From assembly GCA_963743825.1 (NCBI GenBank), contig CAVURC010000009.1, positions 57,796-121,795 of the forward strand: 64,000 nt of DNA, given 5' to 3'. This document shows positions 56,613-64,000 of this stretch, one piece after another. The position numbers and the translations under genes are program-made. This stretch comes from Sva-07 sp963743825 (GTDB lineage Bacteria > Actinomycetota > Acidimicrobiia > Acidimicrobiales > Ilumatobacteraceae). Position 1 is the first letter of the stretch; every line of letters begins with the position of its first letter. Under the pieces are notes generated by a model. The model did no database searches and was not told where the DNA came from. It worked only from the letters and a program-made list of their open reading frames with translations.

Positions 56613-58378
56613 GTGCCAGACACCGACTCAGCGCTGCGGGTTCGTGCCCGCGAACTCGGCGTACAGACCAGCTATCACGACGTCCGCCACGAACTGCACC
56701 ACGCCGACGACATCGCGCTGGAACGCATCGTGGAGGTGCTCGAGGCCGACCGGATCGCCGCGGCGTCGGCCTCGCGATTCGCAACGCCACTGCACGACGA
56801 TCCTCGCGCCCCGGTTGTCGTCGCCGGTCGGGTGACCGCTGCATCGATCACCGTCGAGGGCCGTGCGGTTGATGTCGTGGTCAGCCACGGCGACGACCAC
56901 GACCTCCTCCAGCTTCCGTCCGACCTGCCGCTGGGCTGTCACCTGCTGAGCTTCGTGACCGAACGCGGACCCGGCGAGAGCGTCGTGGTCGTGGCACCGG
57001 CGACCATGCCGCACAGCGCCGACTACGAACGGACCGCCGGGCTGTTCGTTCCTGCCTACGCCCTCTGGGAGGCCGACCGGCCGCTCCCGTCGTTCAGGCA
57101 CCTCCACGAACTGGCGCGCTCGTTGAAGTCGTCGGGCATCGACGTCCTCGCGACGCTTCCCCTCTACTCGACGTTCCTCGACGATCCGTTCGACCCGAGC
57201 CCGTATTCGCCGATCAGTCGGCTGCACTGGAACGAGGTGTACCTCGACGACGAGGGCCTCCCCGATGCGCCGGCACCGGTGCTCACGGATCACGTCGACT
57301 GGCGCGCGCTCGGCGCTCGGCGCCGCGCGCAGCTGCTCGAGGCCACGCAGCAATTGACCACCGATCAACGCGCGCATTTGCGGGAGTTCGTCGAGGCGAA
57401 TCCCGATGTGGCCGACTACGCCCGTTTCCTCGCCGGTCGCGACGCGGGCCCGACGAGCACGTCGCGGAGTCGCACGTCCTCGCGCAGTATCTCGCTGATC
57501 AACAACTGCGCGCCATCGCCGACGACCCCGACGCCGCCGCACTGGCACTCGATCTTCCGGTCGGATCGCACCCCCACGGCTACGAGGTGTGGGCCGACGG
57601 ATCGATGTTCGCCGGAGCGATGAGTGTCGGTGCGCCCCCCGACATCTTCTTCGCCGACGGTCAGGACTGGGGATTCCCTCCGCCACTTCCGGCAGCGATG
57701 CATGCGAGCGGTCAACGTCTGTGGCGAGAACTCATCGCGCGAGTCGGACGCCATGCCGACATCTTGCGGATCGATCACGCGATGGCCGTCGAACGTCTCT
57801 GGTGGGTTCCCGCCGGCCTTCCCGCGCACCAGGGCGCGTACGTGCACTACCAGCGCGAAGAGATCCTCGCCGTGATCGCAGCCAGTGCGTCGGCTGCGGG
57901 CGTCACCATCGTCGGCGAAGACCTCGGCACCGTGCCTGCCGAGGTCTCCGAAGCGTTCGACCGCTGGGACATGCTCGGGATGTACGAGGAACAGTTCCAC
58001 CTCGACATCGACCCGCTCCCCCACATCCCCGCTCGCGTCGTCGCCGGCATCCGGACCCATGACATGGCACCGCTCGCCGTGGCGGTCGACGAACTCGACA
58101 CCGACGGCTACCGAGCGCGCGTCGGCGCCGCGCATGGTGTCGAGATCGACGACACCTGGCACGACATTCTCGAACAGATGCTGATCCGCCTGTCGTACAG
58201 CGACGCCTACATGGTGATCGCCGACCTCGACGATCTCGTCGGTGAGACGCGGCCGCACAACCTGCCGGGCCGCGTGGTGCCGGAGATCTGGCGTCGCCGC
58301 CTCGACGTGCCGACGTCGGAACTCCTCGCCGACCCCGACGTTCGACGCCGGCTCGAACTTCTCCGGCGCAAGAGCTGA
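56613..58378 (+). CDS. malQ: 4-alpha-glucanotransferase (amylomaltase, GH77); one frameshift in this sequence
   Basis: It transfers maltooligosaccharide segments between glucans. The GH77 signatures are seen: SPYSPISRLHWNEVYLD, DILRIDHAMAVERLWWVP with the catalytic Asp, TIVGEDLGTVP with the acid/base Glu, and GIRTHDMAPLA with the third acid. One base appears missing in a C run at 57449-57451 (the only -1 shift in the window). Repair gives about 588 aa. The GTG start is the most plausible in frame; the usual N-terminal module seems shorter than in E. coli. Confidence 0.88.
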
Positions 58379-58405
58379 CCGGTCGACGGCCGGTACGGTC
58401 ACGTC

Positions 58406-59008
58406 ATGCGGATCGCATCGCTGTGCGGGAGCTCCGGTCCGGTCTCGTCGAACCAGGCTGCGCTCATCATCGCGGCTGAATGGATCAGGACGAGCGGGGT
58501 CGCGGAGCCGATGACCACCGTCGCACTGGACGGGATCCCACCGTTCCATCCGGAACTCGTCGACGACCCGCCCCCGCCCGTCGCCGAGATGCGACTGCTG
58601 GTGGAGGGCGCCGACGGCGTGATGATCGCCGCACCCGAGTACGCGGGTGGCCTGGCCGGCAGCACCAAGAACGCGCTCGACTGGTTCGTCGGGTCGGCGT
58701 CGATCTACCACCGGCCCATCGCCGTGCTGAGTGCCGGTACGAGCGGTGGGGTCTTCGCGATCGACCAGCTCGTGAGAACACTCACCTGGCAGGGAGCACT
58801 CGTCGTGGCAACGCTCGGCATCAGTGCGCCGCGCACCAAGACGAACGCCGACGGCAGGTTCGTCGATCCATCGACCATCGAGGCGATCCAACAGTGGGCG
58901 GGGGCACTGGTCGACGCGACCGCTCAGCACCCGAGGGATCTGTTGGAGATCGTCGGCGGAATCGTCGGGCCGCTCGGCATCGACGTCGGGCGGTTCGGCG
59001 ATCTGTGA
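58406..59008 (+). CDS. NADPH-dependent FMN reductase family protein, 200 aa
   Basis: Flavodoxin-like fold: IASLCGSSGPVSSNQAALII at the N-terminus binds FMN phosphate, and GVMIAAPEYAGGLAGSTKNA is the family's conserved loop. It reduces FMN or other electron acceptors with NAD(P)H. The TSGGVFAIDQL segment completes the flavin site. It is convergent with the amidohydrolase, with 3 bp between stops. Confidence 0.87.
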   Translation: MRIASLCGSSGPVSSNQAALIIAAEWIRTSGVAEPMTTVALDGIPPFHPELVDDPPPPVAEMRLLVEGADGVMIAAPEYAGGLAGSTKNALDWFVGSASIYHRPIAVLSAGTSGGVFAIDQLVRTLTWQGALVVATLGISAPRTKTNADGRFVDPSTIEAIQQWAGALVDATAQHPRDLLEIVGGIVGPLGIDVGRFGDL

Positions 59009-59011
59009 CTC

Positions 59012-60232
59012 TCAGGTGACGAGGGCAGCGACGGCGGAGCCCATGAGGTCGACGAAATTGTCGGCGTAGAACTTCCGACGGACCTCCTCGGATGCCTCGC
59101 CGAGACTCTTCTCGAAGCGCTCGAATGGGCGTCGGCCCCCCTCCACGTGCGGGTAGTCGGTGTTGAAGAGCAGGATGTCAGGCCCGACCTGGTCAGTGAC
59201 CCAGCCGATGTCCTCGGTCGGGTACGGCGTCACACGAACCTGTCGCTCGACGAACTCGCTGGGCCGCAGCGAGAGCTTCTGCAGACGTTCCTCGTGGCGA
59301 CCGAAGGCGTCGATGGCCGACTCCATCTGCTTCATCCAACTCGGCAGCCAGCTGCAGCCCTGTTCGATGACCCCGATTCGCAGGTCGGGGAATCGATCGA
59401 GGACTCCATCGAAGATCAACGTGGCGAGTGTCTGCATCGGGGGGAACGGAATGGCCATGTAGTCGACGGAGCGGAAGTTCTCCTCACCACCATGGAAGTC
59501 GGCAGGGATCGGCAGCCCGTTGTCGAAGTAGGCACGGTCGATCAGGTCACCGGTGCCGCCGACGTGGAACACGACCGGGATGCCTGCCTCCTCGGCCTGA
59601 CGCCAGACCGGGTCGAGGGCGATGTGCGACGGCGAATGGCCCATCGGGCAGCCGGAGGCCACGAGCAGCGCCGCGGCGCCCATCCCGATCGCCTCGCCGG
59701 CCATCGCTGCTGCTCGCTCGAAGTCGACGAGCGGCACGTAGCACGTGGCCAGGAGGCGCGGATCGACCGAGCAGAACTCGACCATCCCGCGGTTGTGCGC
59801 GCGGGCGGCGCCGTACGCGAGATCGAGGTCGGGCTGGTGCTCCCACTGGTACAGGCGGCTGTTGTGGAACGTGTTGAACAGCAACTGGCTCTGCACGCCG
59901 ATGAAGTCGAGGACACGGGGTCGATCCTCGGCGAGGAATGACCCGGTCGCCGCGAAGTTCTTGCGGTTCATCACGTCGATGTCCTCGTTCGCGAGGAACT
60001 CCTCGGTCCGGTGCCGTTCGGCGAGGCGAGCGAACACGGCGTCGATGCGGTCCTGGTCGCCGATCGACGTCGCGTACTGGTCACCGTCGCCGGTCTGGAC
60101 CAGTTCATTGGCGTAGCCGGGACGTTCGATTCGGTCGCGGATGTCGGGATCGGCGTGGTCACGCAGCCAGTTCGGCGGCTCCATGATGTGGGCGTCGGCG
60201 TCGTGTGCGACCCGGTCAGCGATGTAGGCCAT
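59012..60232 (-). CDS. Amidohydrolase-2 (ACMSD-like) family protein, 406 aa
   Basis: Metal-dependent TIM-barrel hydrolase or decarboxylase of the amidohydrolase_2 group. DADAHIMEPPNWL near the N-terminus supplies the metal-site segment, IPVVFHVGGTGDL a second His, and LLFNTDYPHVEGGRRP the C-terminal Asp. Relatives decarboxylate or hydrolyse aromatic or cyclic acids; the substrate is unknown. The ATG at 60230-60232 is chosen because the longer frame runs into the divergent helicase promoter. Confidence 0.85.
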   Translation of the reverse strand: MAYIADRVAHDADAHIMEPPNWLRDHADPDIRDRIERPGYANELVQTGDGDQYATSIGDQDRIDAVFARLAERHRTEEFLANEDIDVMNRKNFAATGSFLAEDRPRVLDFIGVQSQLLFNTFHNSRLYQWEHQPDLDLAYGAARAHNRGMVEFCSVDPRLLATCYVPLVDFERAAAMAGEAIGMGAAALLVASGCPMGHSPSHIALDPVWRQAEEAGIPVVFHVGGTGDLIDRAYFDNGLPIPADFHGGEENFRSVDYMAIPFPPMQTLATLIFDGVLDRFPDLRIGVIEQGCSWLPSWMKQMESAIDAFGRHEERLQKLSLRPSEFVERQVRVTPYPTEDIGWVTDQVGPDILLFNTDYPHVEGGRRPFERFEKSLGEASEEVRRKFYADNFVDLMGSAVAALVT

Positions 60233-60300
60233 GGAACATTCTGTTCGATCCGGGCCGCGACGTTCGTATCGTTGACCAATTCCCCTGCCAGGAGCACGCG

Positions 60301-62100
60301 ATGAACGACGACCACACCACCGACACCGACGACACCACCACCACCGACGACGACAGTTTCGTGCACGAGGCCGTCGTCGACGATGCGCCGTACGACACGG
60401 AGAACGACGAGCGCCAGGACGAGGAGTCGCCCGCCGGGTTCGCGTCGCTCGGGTTGTGCGACGAACTCCTCGCGGCGCTCGACGAACTCGGCTACGAAGA
60501 GCCGACACCGATCCAGAGCGAGACGATCCCCCTGCTCCTCACCGGCCGCGACCTGCTCGGTCAGGCGGCGACGGGCACAGGCAAGACGGCGGCCTTCGCG
60601 CTTCCCGCGTTGCAGCTCATCGACACGAAGCGGCGTGAGCCGCAGGTGCTCGTGCTGGTGCCGACCCGCGAGCTGGCCGTGCAGGTGAGCGAGGCGATGT
60701 TCAAGTACGGGCGCGAGCTCGGTGTGAAGGTCGTGCCGGTGTTCGGTGGCCAGCCGATCCAACGTCAGCTGCAGGCACTCGACCGGGGCGTCCACGTGGT
60801 CGTCGCCACGCCGGGACGCGCGCTCGACCACATCGGGCGTGGCTCGCTCGCACTCGACTCGATCCGCACCGTCATCCTCGACGAGGCCGACGAGATGCTC
60901 GACATGGGCTTCACCGACGACATCGAATCGATCCTCGAGAGCACGCCCGACGACCGCCAGACCGTGTTGTTCTCGGCAACCATGCCGTCGCGTATCACAT
61001 CGATCGCGAAGCGTTACCAGACCGATCCGGCGCGCATCACGATCGGTCGCGCCGACGCCGAGCCCGGCTCGAAGGCACTCGTACGCCAAACGGTGTACGT
61101 CGTGCAGCGGGCCCACAAGCCGTCGGCGCTCGGGCGCATCCTCGACATCGAGGCGCCGAAGTCGGCGCTCGTGTTCTGCCGCACGCGTACCGAAGTCGAC
61201 CAGCTGACCGAGACCATGAACGGCCGCGGGTACCGCGCCGAAGCACTCCACGGCGGCATGGACCAGGCTCAGCGCGATCGGGTCATGGCCCGCTTGCGTG
61301 ACGGCACCGCCGAACTCCTCGTGGCGACCGACGTCGCTGCCCGCGGGCTCGACATCGACACGCTCACCCACGTCGTCAACTACGACGTGCCGTCGGCCGC
61401 CGAGAGCTACGTGCACCGAATCGGACGCGTCGGACGTGCGGGTCGCGAGGGCGTCGCCATCACGCTGGCCGAGCCACGTGAGCGTCGTGGGCTCGAGAAC
61501 ATCGAGCGGCTGACGAAGCAGAAGTTCGAGATCGCCACCGTTCCCACGGTGTCGGACCTACGCATCCGCCAGATCGAGATGACCGTCGTGGCGGTGCGCG
61601 AGGCGCTCGCTGCTGTCGACCTCGAGGACTTCAACGTCGTACTCAACGCGTTGGCCGGCGAGGACAGCGAGCGCAACATCGCACTCGCGGCGATCAAGCT
61701 CGTGCACGAGTCACGCGGCTCGACGATCGACGAACTCGAGATCCCCGACGCTTCCGACCGCCTGCGCGGGGGCAAGGGCGACGCCAAGAAGTTCGACAAG
61801 AACAAGCAGCGCAACGCCGGCGAGCGTGATCGCGGCGGCGCGAAAGGCAAGCACTCCGGCGCCGGGGCGGGGTTCGTCCACGTCAGCCTCGGACGCAAGG
61901 CCGGCATCCGCCCGGGCGACCTCGTCGGCGCGATCGCCAACGAGACCGGACTCGTCGGCCGCGACATCGGTCCGATCCGGATCTCCGACGCCTATTCCGT
62001 CGTCGGCGTGCCCGAGGCATCCGTCGAACACGTCATCGAGAAGATGTCGAGCACCACGCTGCGCGGCAAGCGCGCCCGAGTCCGCCGCTACACCGACTGA
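60301..62100 (+). CDS. deaD: DEAD-box RNA helicase (DeaD/CsdA-like), 599 aa
   Basis: An acidic, Thr/Asp-rich N-terminus (TDTDDTTTTDDDS) precedes the helicase core: Q motif YEEPTPIQSETIPLL, Walker A GQAATGTGKTAAFALP, DEAD box VILDEADEMLDMG, SATMPSR and HRIGRVGRAGREG. The C-terminus has a DbpA-type RNA-binding domain (FVHVSLGRKAGIRPGDLVGA) after a Lys/Gly-rich linker. It unwinds structured RNA during ribosome assembly or cold adaptation. Confidence 0.95.
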   Translation: MNDDHTTDTDDTTTTDDDSFVHEAVVDDAPYDTENDERQDEESPAGFASLGLCDELLAALDELGYEEPTPIQSETIPLLLTGRDLLGQAATGTGKTAAFALPALQLIDTKRREPQVLVLVPTRELAVQVSEAMFKYGRELGVKVVPVFGGQPIQRQLQALDRGVHVVVATPGRALDHIGRGSLALDSIRTVILDEADEMLDMGFTDDIESILESTPDDRQTVLFSATMPSRITSIAKRYQTDPARITIGRADAEPGSKALVRQTVYVVQRAHKPSALGRILDIEAPKSALVFCRTRTEVDQLTETMNGRGYRAEALHGGMDQAQRDRVMARLRDGTAELLVATDVAARGLDIDTLTHVVNYDVPSAAESYVHRIGRVGRAGREGVAITLAEPRERRGLENIERLTKQKFEIATVPTVSDLRIRQIEMTVVAVREALAAVDLEDFNVVLNALAGEDSERNIALAAIKLVHESRGSTIDELEIPDASDRLRGGKGDAKKFDKNKQRNAGERDRGGAKGKHSGAGAGFVHVSLGRKAGIRPGDLVGAIANETGLVGRDIGPIRISDAYSVVGVPEASVEHVIEKMSSTTLRGKRARVRRYTD

Positions 62101-62126
62101 CTCGCCCCCCATCCGCCGCCATCTGC

Positions 62127-62178
62127 TGTTTGCGTAACAGTTCTGTTGGGACGGGCCAACGGAACTGTCACGCAAACA
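62127..62178. terminator. Bidirectional hairpin terminator between deaD and dcd
   Basis: The 23-nt arms TGTTTGCGTAACAGTTC.. and ..GAACTGTCACGCAAACA match at 21 positions, with a six-base loop GACGGG. It lies between two convergent genes, so it probably ends both transcripts. No T-run follows, so its mechanism is uncertain. Confidence 0.7.
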
Positions 62179-62202
62179 CCGAAGTCGGCACCGGTGGCAG
62201 CG

Positions 62203-62775
62203 TCAGCGATTGAAGTTCTCGAAGTAGCGGCTGGGTGTGGGGCCTCGTTGGCCCTGGTACTTCGATCCGCCGGCACCGCTGCCGTAGGGCCGGTCGGCGG
62301 GGGTGGTCATCTGCATGAAGCTGACCTGGCCGATCTTCATGCCCGGGTAGAGCGTGATCGGCAGGCTCGCGACATTGGCGAGCTCGAGCGTGATGTGGCC
62401 GTCGAAGCCGGCATCGATGAACCCCGCCGTCGAGTGGATCATCAGGCCGAGACGACCGAGCGACGACTTGCCCTCCACTCGGCCGACGAGGTCATCGGGG
62501 ACGCCGATGCGTTCGAACGTGGAGCCGAGCACGAACTCGCCGGGATGGAGCATGAACGGCTCCTCGGAACCCTCGGGGATCTCGATGAGTTCGGTGAGGT
62601 CGACCATGTCGAGCTTCACATCGATCACGCCTCGCGTGTGGTTGCGAAAGACCCGGAACAGGTTGGAGATGCGCACGTCGATCGACGACGGTTGGATCAG
62701 CGATTCGTCGAGCGGGTCGATGACGATCCGACCGGCGGCGAGCTGTTCACGAAGGGTGCGGTCGGACAGGATCAC
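62203..62775 (-). CDS. dcd: dCTP deaminase, probably bifunctional dCTP deaminase/dUTPase, 190 aa
   Basis: It converts dCTP towards dUMP for thymidylate. MILSDRTLREQLAAGRI (from a GTG start), IQPSSIDVRI, VEGKSSLGRLGLMIHSTAGF and GSKYQGQRGPTPSR match the Mycobacterium tuberculosis enzyme closely. Members with the HSTAGFIDAGF-type loop include the M. tuberculosis enzyme, which releases dUMP directly. The assignment to the bifunctional class is inferred from that likeness. Confidence 0.93.
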   Translation of the reverse strand: MILSDRTLREQLAAGRIVIDPLDESLIQPSSIDVRISNLFRVFRNHTRGVIDVKLDMVDLTELIEIPEGSEEPFMLHPGEFVLGSTFERIGVPDDLVGRVEGKSSLGRLGLMIHSTAGFIDAGFDGHITLELANVASLPITLYPGMKIGQVSFMQMTTPADRPYGSGAGGSKYQGQRGPTPSRYFENFNR

Positions 62776-62830
62776 AATCGGCCACGTTAGTGATCGGTGC
62801 CATCCGCAACCCCACGGCTACGTTGCGGGC

Positions 62831-63479
62831 ATGTACCGTCCGGCCGCGTTCGACGTCGCTGACCGAGACGAGTTGTTCGATCTGATCGAGCGCGCCGCAT
62901 TCGGCCACCTCGTCACGATGGGTCAGGGCGGCTTCGATGCCACGGGTCTGCCGTTCCTGGTCGATCGCCGTGCTGGACCGGCGGGGCGACTCCGGGGTCA
63001 CGTCGCTCGCGCGAACACGCAATGGCGCTCCATCGACGGCGTCACTGCTCTGGTGCTGTTCCCGATCACCGACGGTTACGTGAGCCCGTCGTCGTACCCG
63101 TCGAAGGCCGAGCACGGCAAGGTGGTGCCCACCTGGAACTACGAAGTCGTCCACGTCCACGGAGCGGTGCAGATCCACGACGACCCCGAGTGGCTCCGTG
63201 AGGTCGTCGTCGATCTGACCGATCGACATGAGGCGGCGCGATCGGTCGAACCCCCGTGGGCGGTCACCGACGCGCCCGCAGACTTCATCGACAGACAACT
63301 ACGGGCCATCGTCGGCATCGAGGTGCAGATCGAGTCGATCGAGGGCAAACGCAAGCTCAGCCAGAACCGGTCCGAGGCCGACCGGTTGGGCGCGGCGGCC
63401 GACACTGGCATCCTCGCCGCACCGACGCGATCAGGCAGTCGCCGAGGCGATGGGTCGACTGCACGACGCTCCCAGCTGA
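62831..63479 (+). CDS. PaiB-like FMN-binding protein; one frameshift near the 3' end
   Basis: A PaiB/FMN-binding split-barrel protein: MYRPAAFDVADRDELFDLIE, HVARANTQWRSIDG, YVSPSSYPSKAEHGKVVPTW and ESIEGKRKLSQNRSEADR. In family members this last motif is followed by a short helix like AVAEAMGRL, which here is in another frame. An extra base in CC at 63422-63423 explains this; the repaired protein is about 215 aa ending GRLHDAPS. It was first described in Bacillus as a regulator, but a general flavin or heme role is possible. Confidence 0.85.
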
Positions 63480-63569
63480 GCGCATGAATTGCCGACGTCC
63501 CGTACGAACCGGTGCCCCGACCTGTAGACACGGGGGACAAGTTCGGCACGACTCGAAGGGACCGGTTTC

Positions 63570-63887
63570 ATGGCAACAGCGTTGATGGTGTGGATCGATC
63601 AGGATCTGTGTACGGGTGACGGCATCTGCTCGGAGATCTGCCCCGACGTGTTCGTCTCGCGTGACGATGGCCTCTGGGTGGTCAAGGAGGAGGCCTCGCA
63701 CTTCGGTGCAACGATCATCTTCGATGGCGCCGACGGTGCCGGGCACGGCCCGGACAACGGACGTGGAGTCGCCCAGATCCCCGATTCGCTCATCGACCTC
63801 GCCGTCGACGCCGCCGAGGAATGCCCGGGCGAGTGCATCATGATCGAGCCGTACGACCAAGCAGCCATCAGCGCTCGCGGGGTCTGA
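63570..63887 (+). CDS. Ferredoxin, probably [3Fe-4S], 105 aa
   Basis: Small electron carrier. The cluster motif reads CTGDGICSEICPDVF: the three cysteines C14, C20 and C24 with Asp where a second Cys would sit, as in [3Fe-4S] actinobacterial ferredoxins serving P450s; CPGECI supplies the distal Cys. An insertion of about 25 residues (HFGATIIFDGADGAGHGPDN) lies between the motifs. No P450 gene is in the window, so the partner is unknown. Confidence 0.88.
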   Translation: MATALMVWIDQDLCTGDGICSEICPDVFVSRDDGLWVVKEEASHFGATIIFDGADGAGHGPDNGRGVAQIPDSLIDLAVDAAEECPGECIMIEPYDQAAISARGV

Positions 63888-63932
63888 CGCTTCACGGCCT
63901 CGGGCTCGCTCCCGCTATCCTGGGAGCTTCTT

Positions 63933-64000
63933 GCGGATGTAGTTCAATGGTAGAACATCAGCTTCCCAAGCTGAATACGCGGGTTCGATTCCCGTCATCC
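63933..64000 (+). tRNA. tRNA-Gly (CCC), cut by window end
   Basis: The acceptor arm starts GCGGATG and the 3' strand begins CATCC before the window ends. The anticodon stem TCAGC/GCTGA encloses loop TTCCCAA, anticodon CCC. The T arm is GCGGG-TTCGATT-CCCGT. Only the last few bases are missing. Confidence 0.95.

Overview
This is high-GC actinobacterial DNA, most likely from the class Acidimicrobiia (Ilumatobacter-like). The class is an inference; the phylum is better supported by a dnaK-grpE-dnaJ-hspR operon with HAIR operators, a Mycobacterium-type dCTP deaminase, an EtfD-like membrane Fe-S protein, a DUF2630 protein and frequent GTG starts with 4-bp gene overlaps. Nearly all of the window is coding, with no phage, integrase, transposase or CRISPR array.

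Layout. 1-4.3 kb: a partial AbiEi/DUF559-type gene, a 2OG-oxygenase-like protein, a LysM lipoprotein, a pair of alpha/beta-hydrolase genes and a CrtZ-like carotenoid hydroxylase. 4.3-4.95 kb: a tRNA cluster with a tandem Glu-Asp duplication (second Glu copy decayed) and tRNA-Phe. 5-15.4 kb: an MMPL exporter, an FAD-linked dehydrogenase, pyrE, a thioesterase, purA-purB and a divergent HisD-like dehydrogenase. 15.5-24.8 kb: TetR-MFS efflux pair, two-component system, clpB behind a HAIR element, a DUF3445 protein, an LLM oxidoreductase and DUF1697. 24.9-31.2 kb: a Baeyer-Villiger monooxygenase/esterase fusion and a SNF2-SWIM pair. 31.3-44.3 kb: MoxR, DUF58, a transglutaminase-like membrane protein, a roughly 1,550-residue tandem Ig/cadherin-like surface protein, an FHA/FtsK-like protein and a possible actin-like protein. 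44.3-48.5 kb: the HspR-controlled chaperone operon. 48.5-64 kb: cdd, an SLC13 transporter, an M14 peptidase, gpmA, a cNMP-binding protein, EtfD, DUF2630, malQ, a flavin reductase, an amidohydrolase, a DEAD-box helicase, dcd, a PaiB-like protein, a ferredoxin and tRNA-Gly cut by the edge.

The most unusual region is 31.3-44.3 kb. MoxR keeps its ATPase motifs, but the transglutaminase core has lost its Cys and His, and the FtsK-like protein has no Walker A lysine in any of its three ATPase-like domains. Together with the giant surface protein this looks like an uncharacterised envelope assembly.

Two other patterns cross the window. First, five palindromes of 31-35 nt share a GTC-A/T-GAC centre, have differing but self-complementary arms, and mostly abut or supply stop codons. 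Second, ten conserved genes carry 17 single-base frameshifts, sixteen of them +1 and most explainable as one extra base in a short run. All lie beyond 24.9 kb, so they look like regional sequence error rather than true pseudogenes. Restoring them gives whole-codon lengths in every case.
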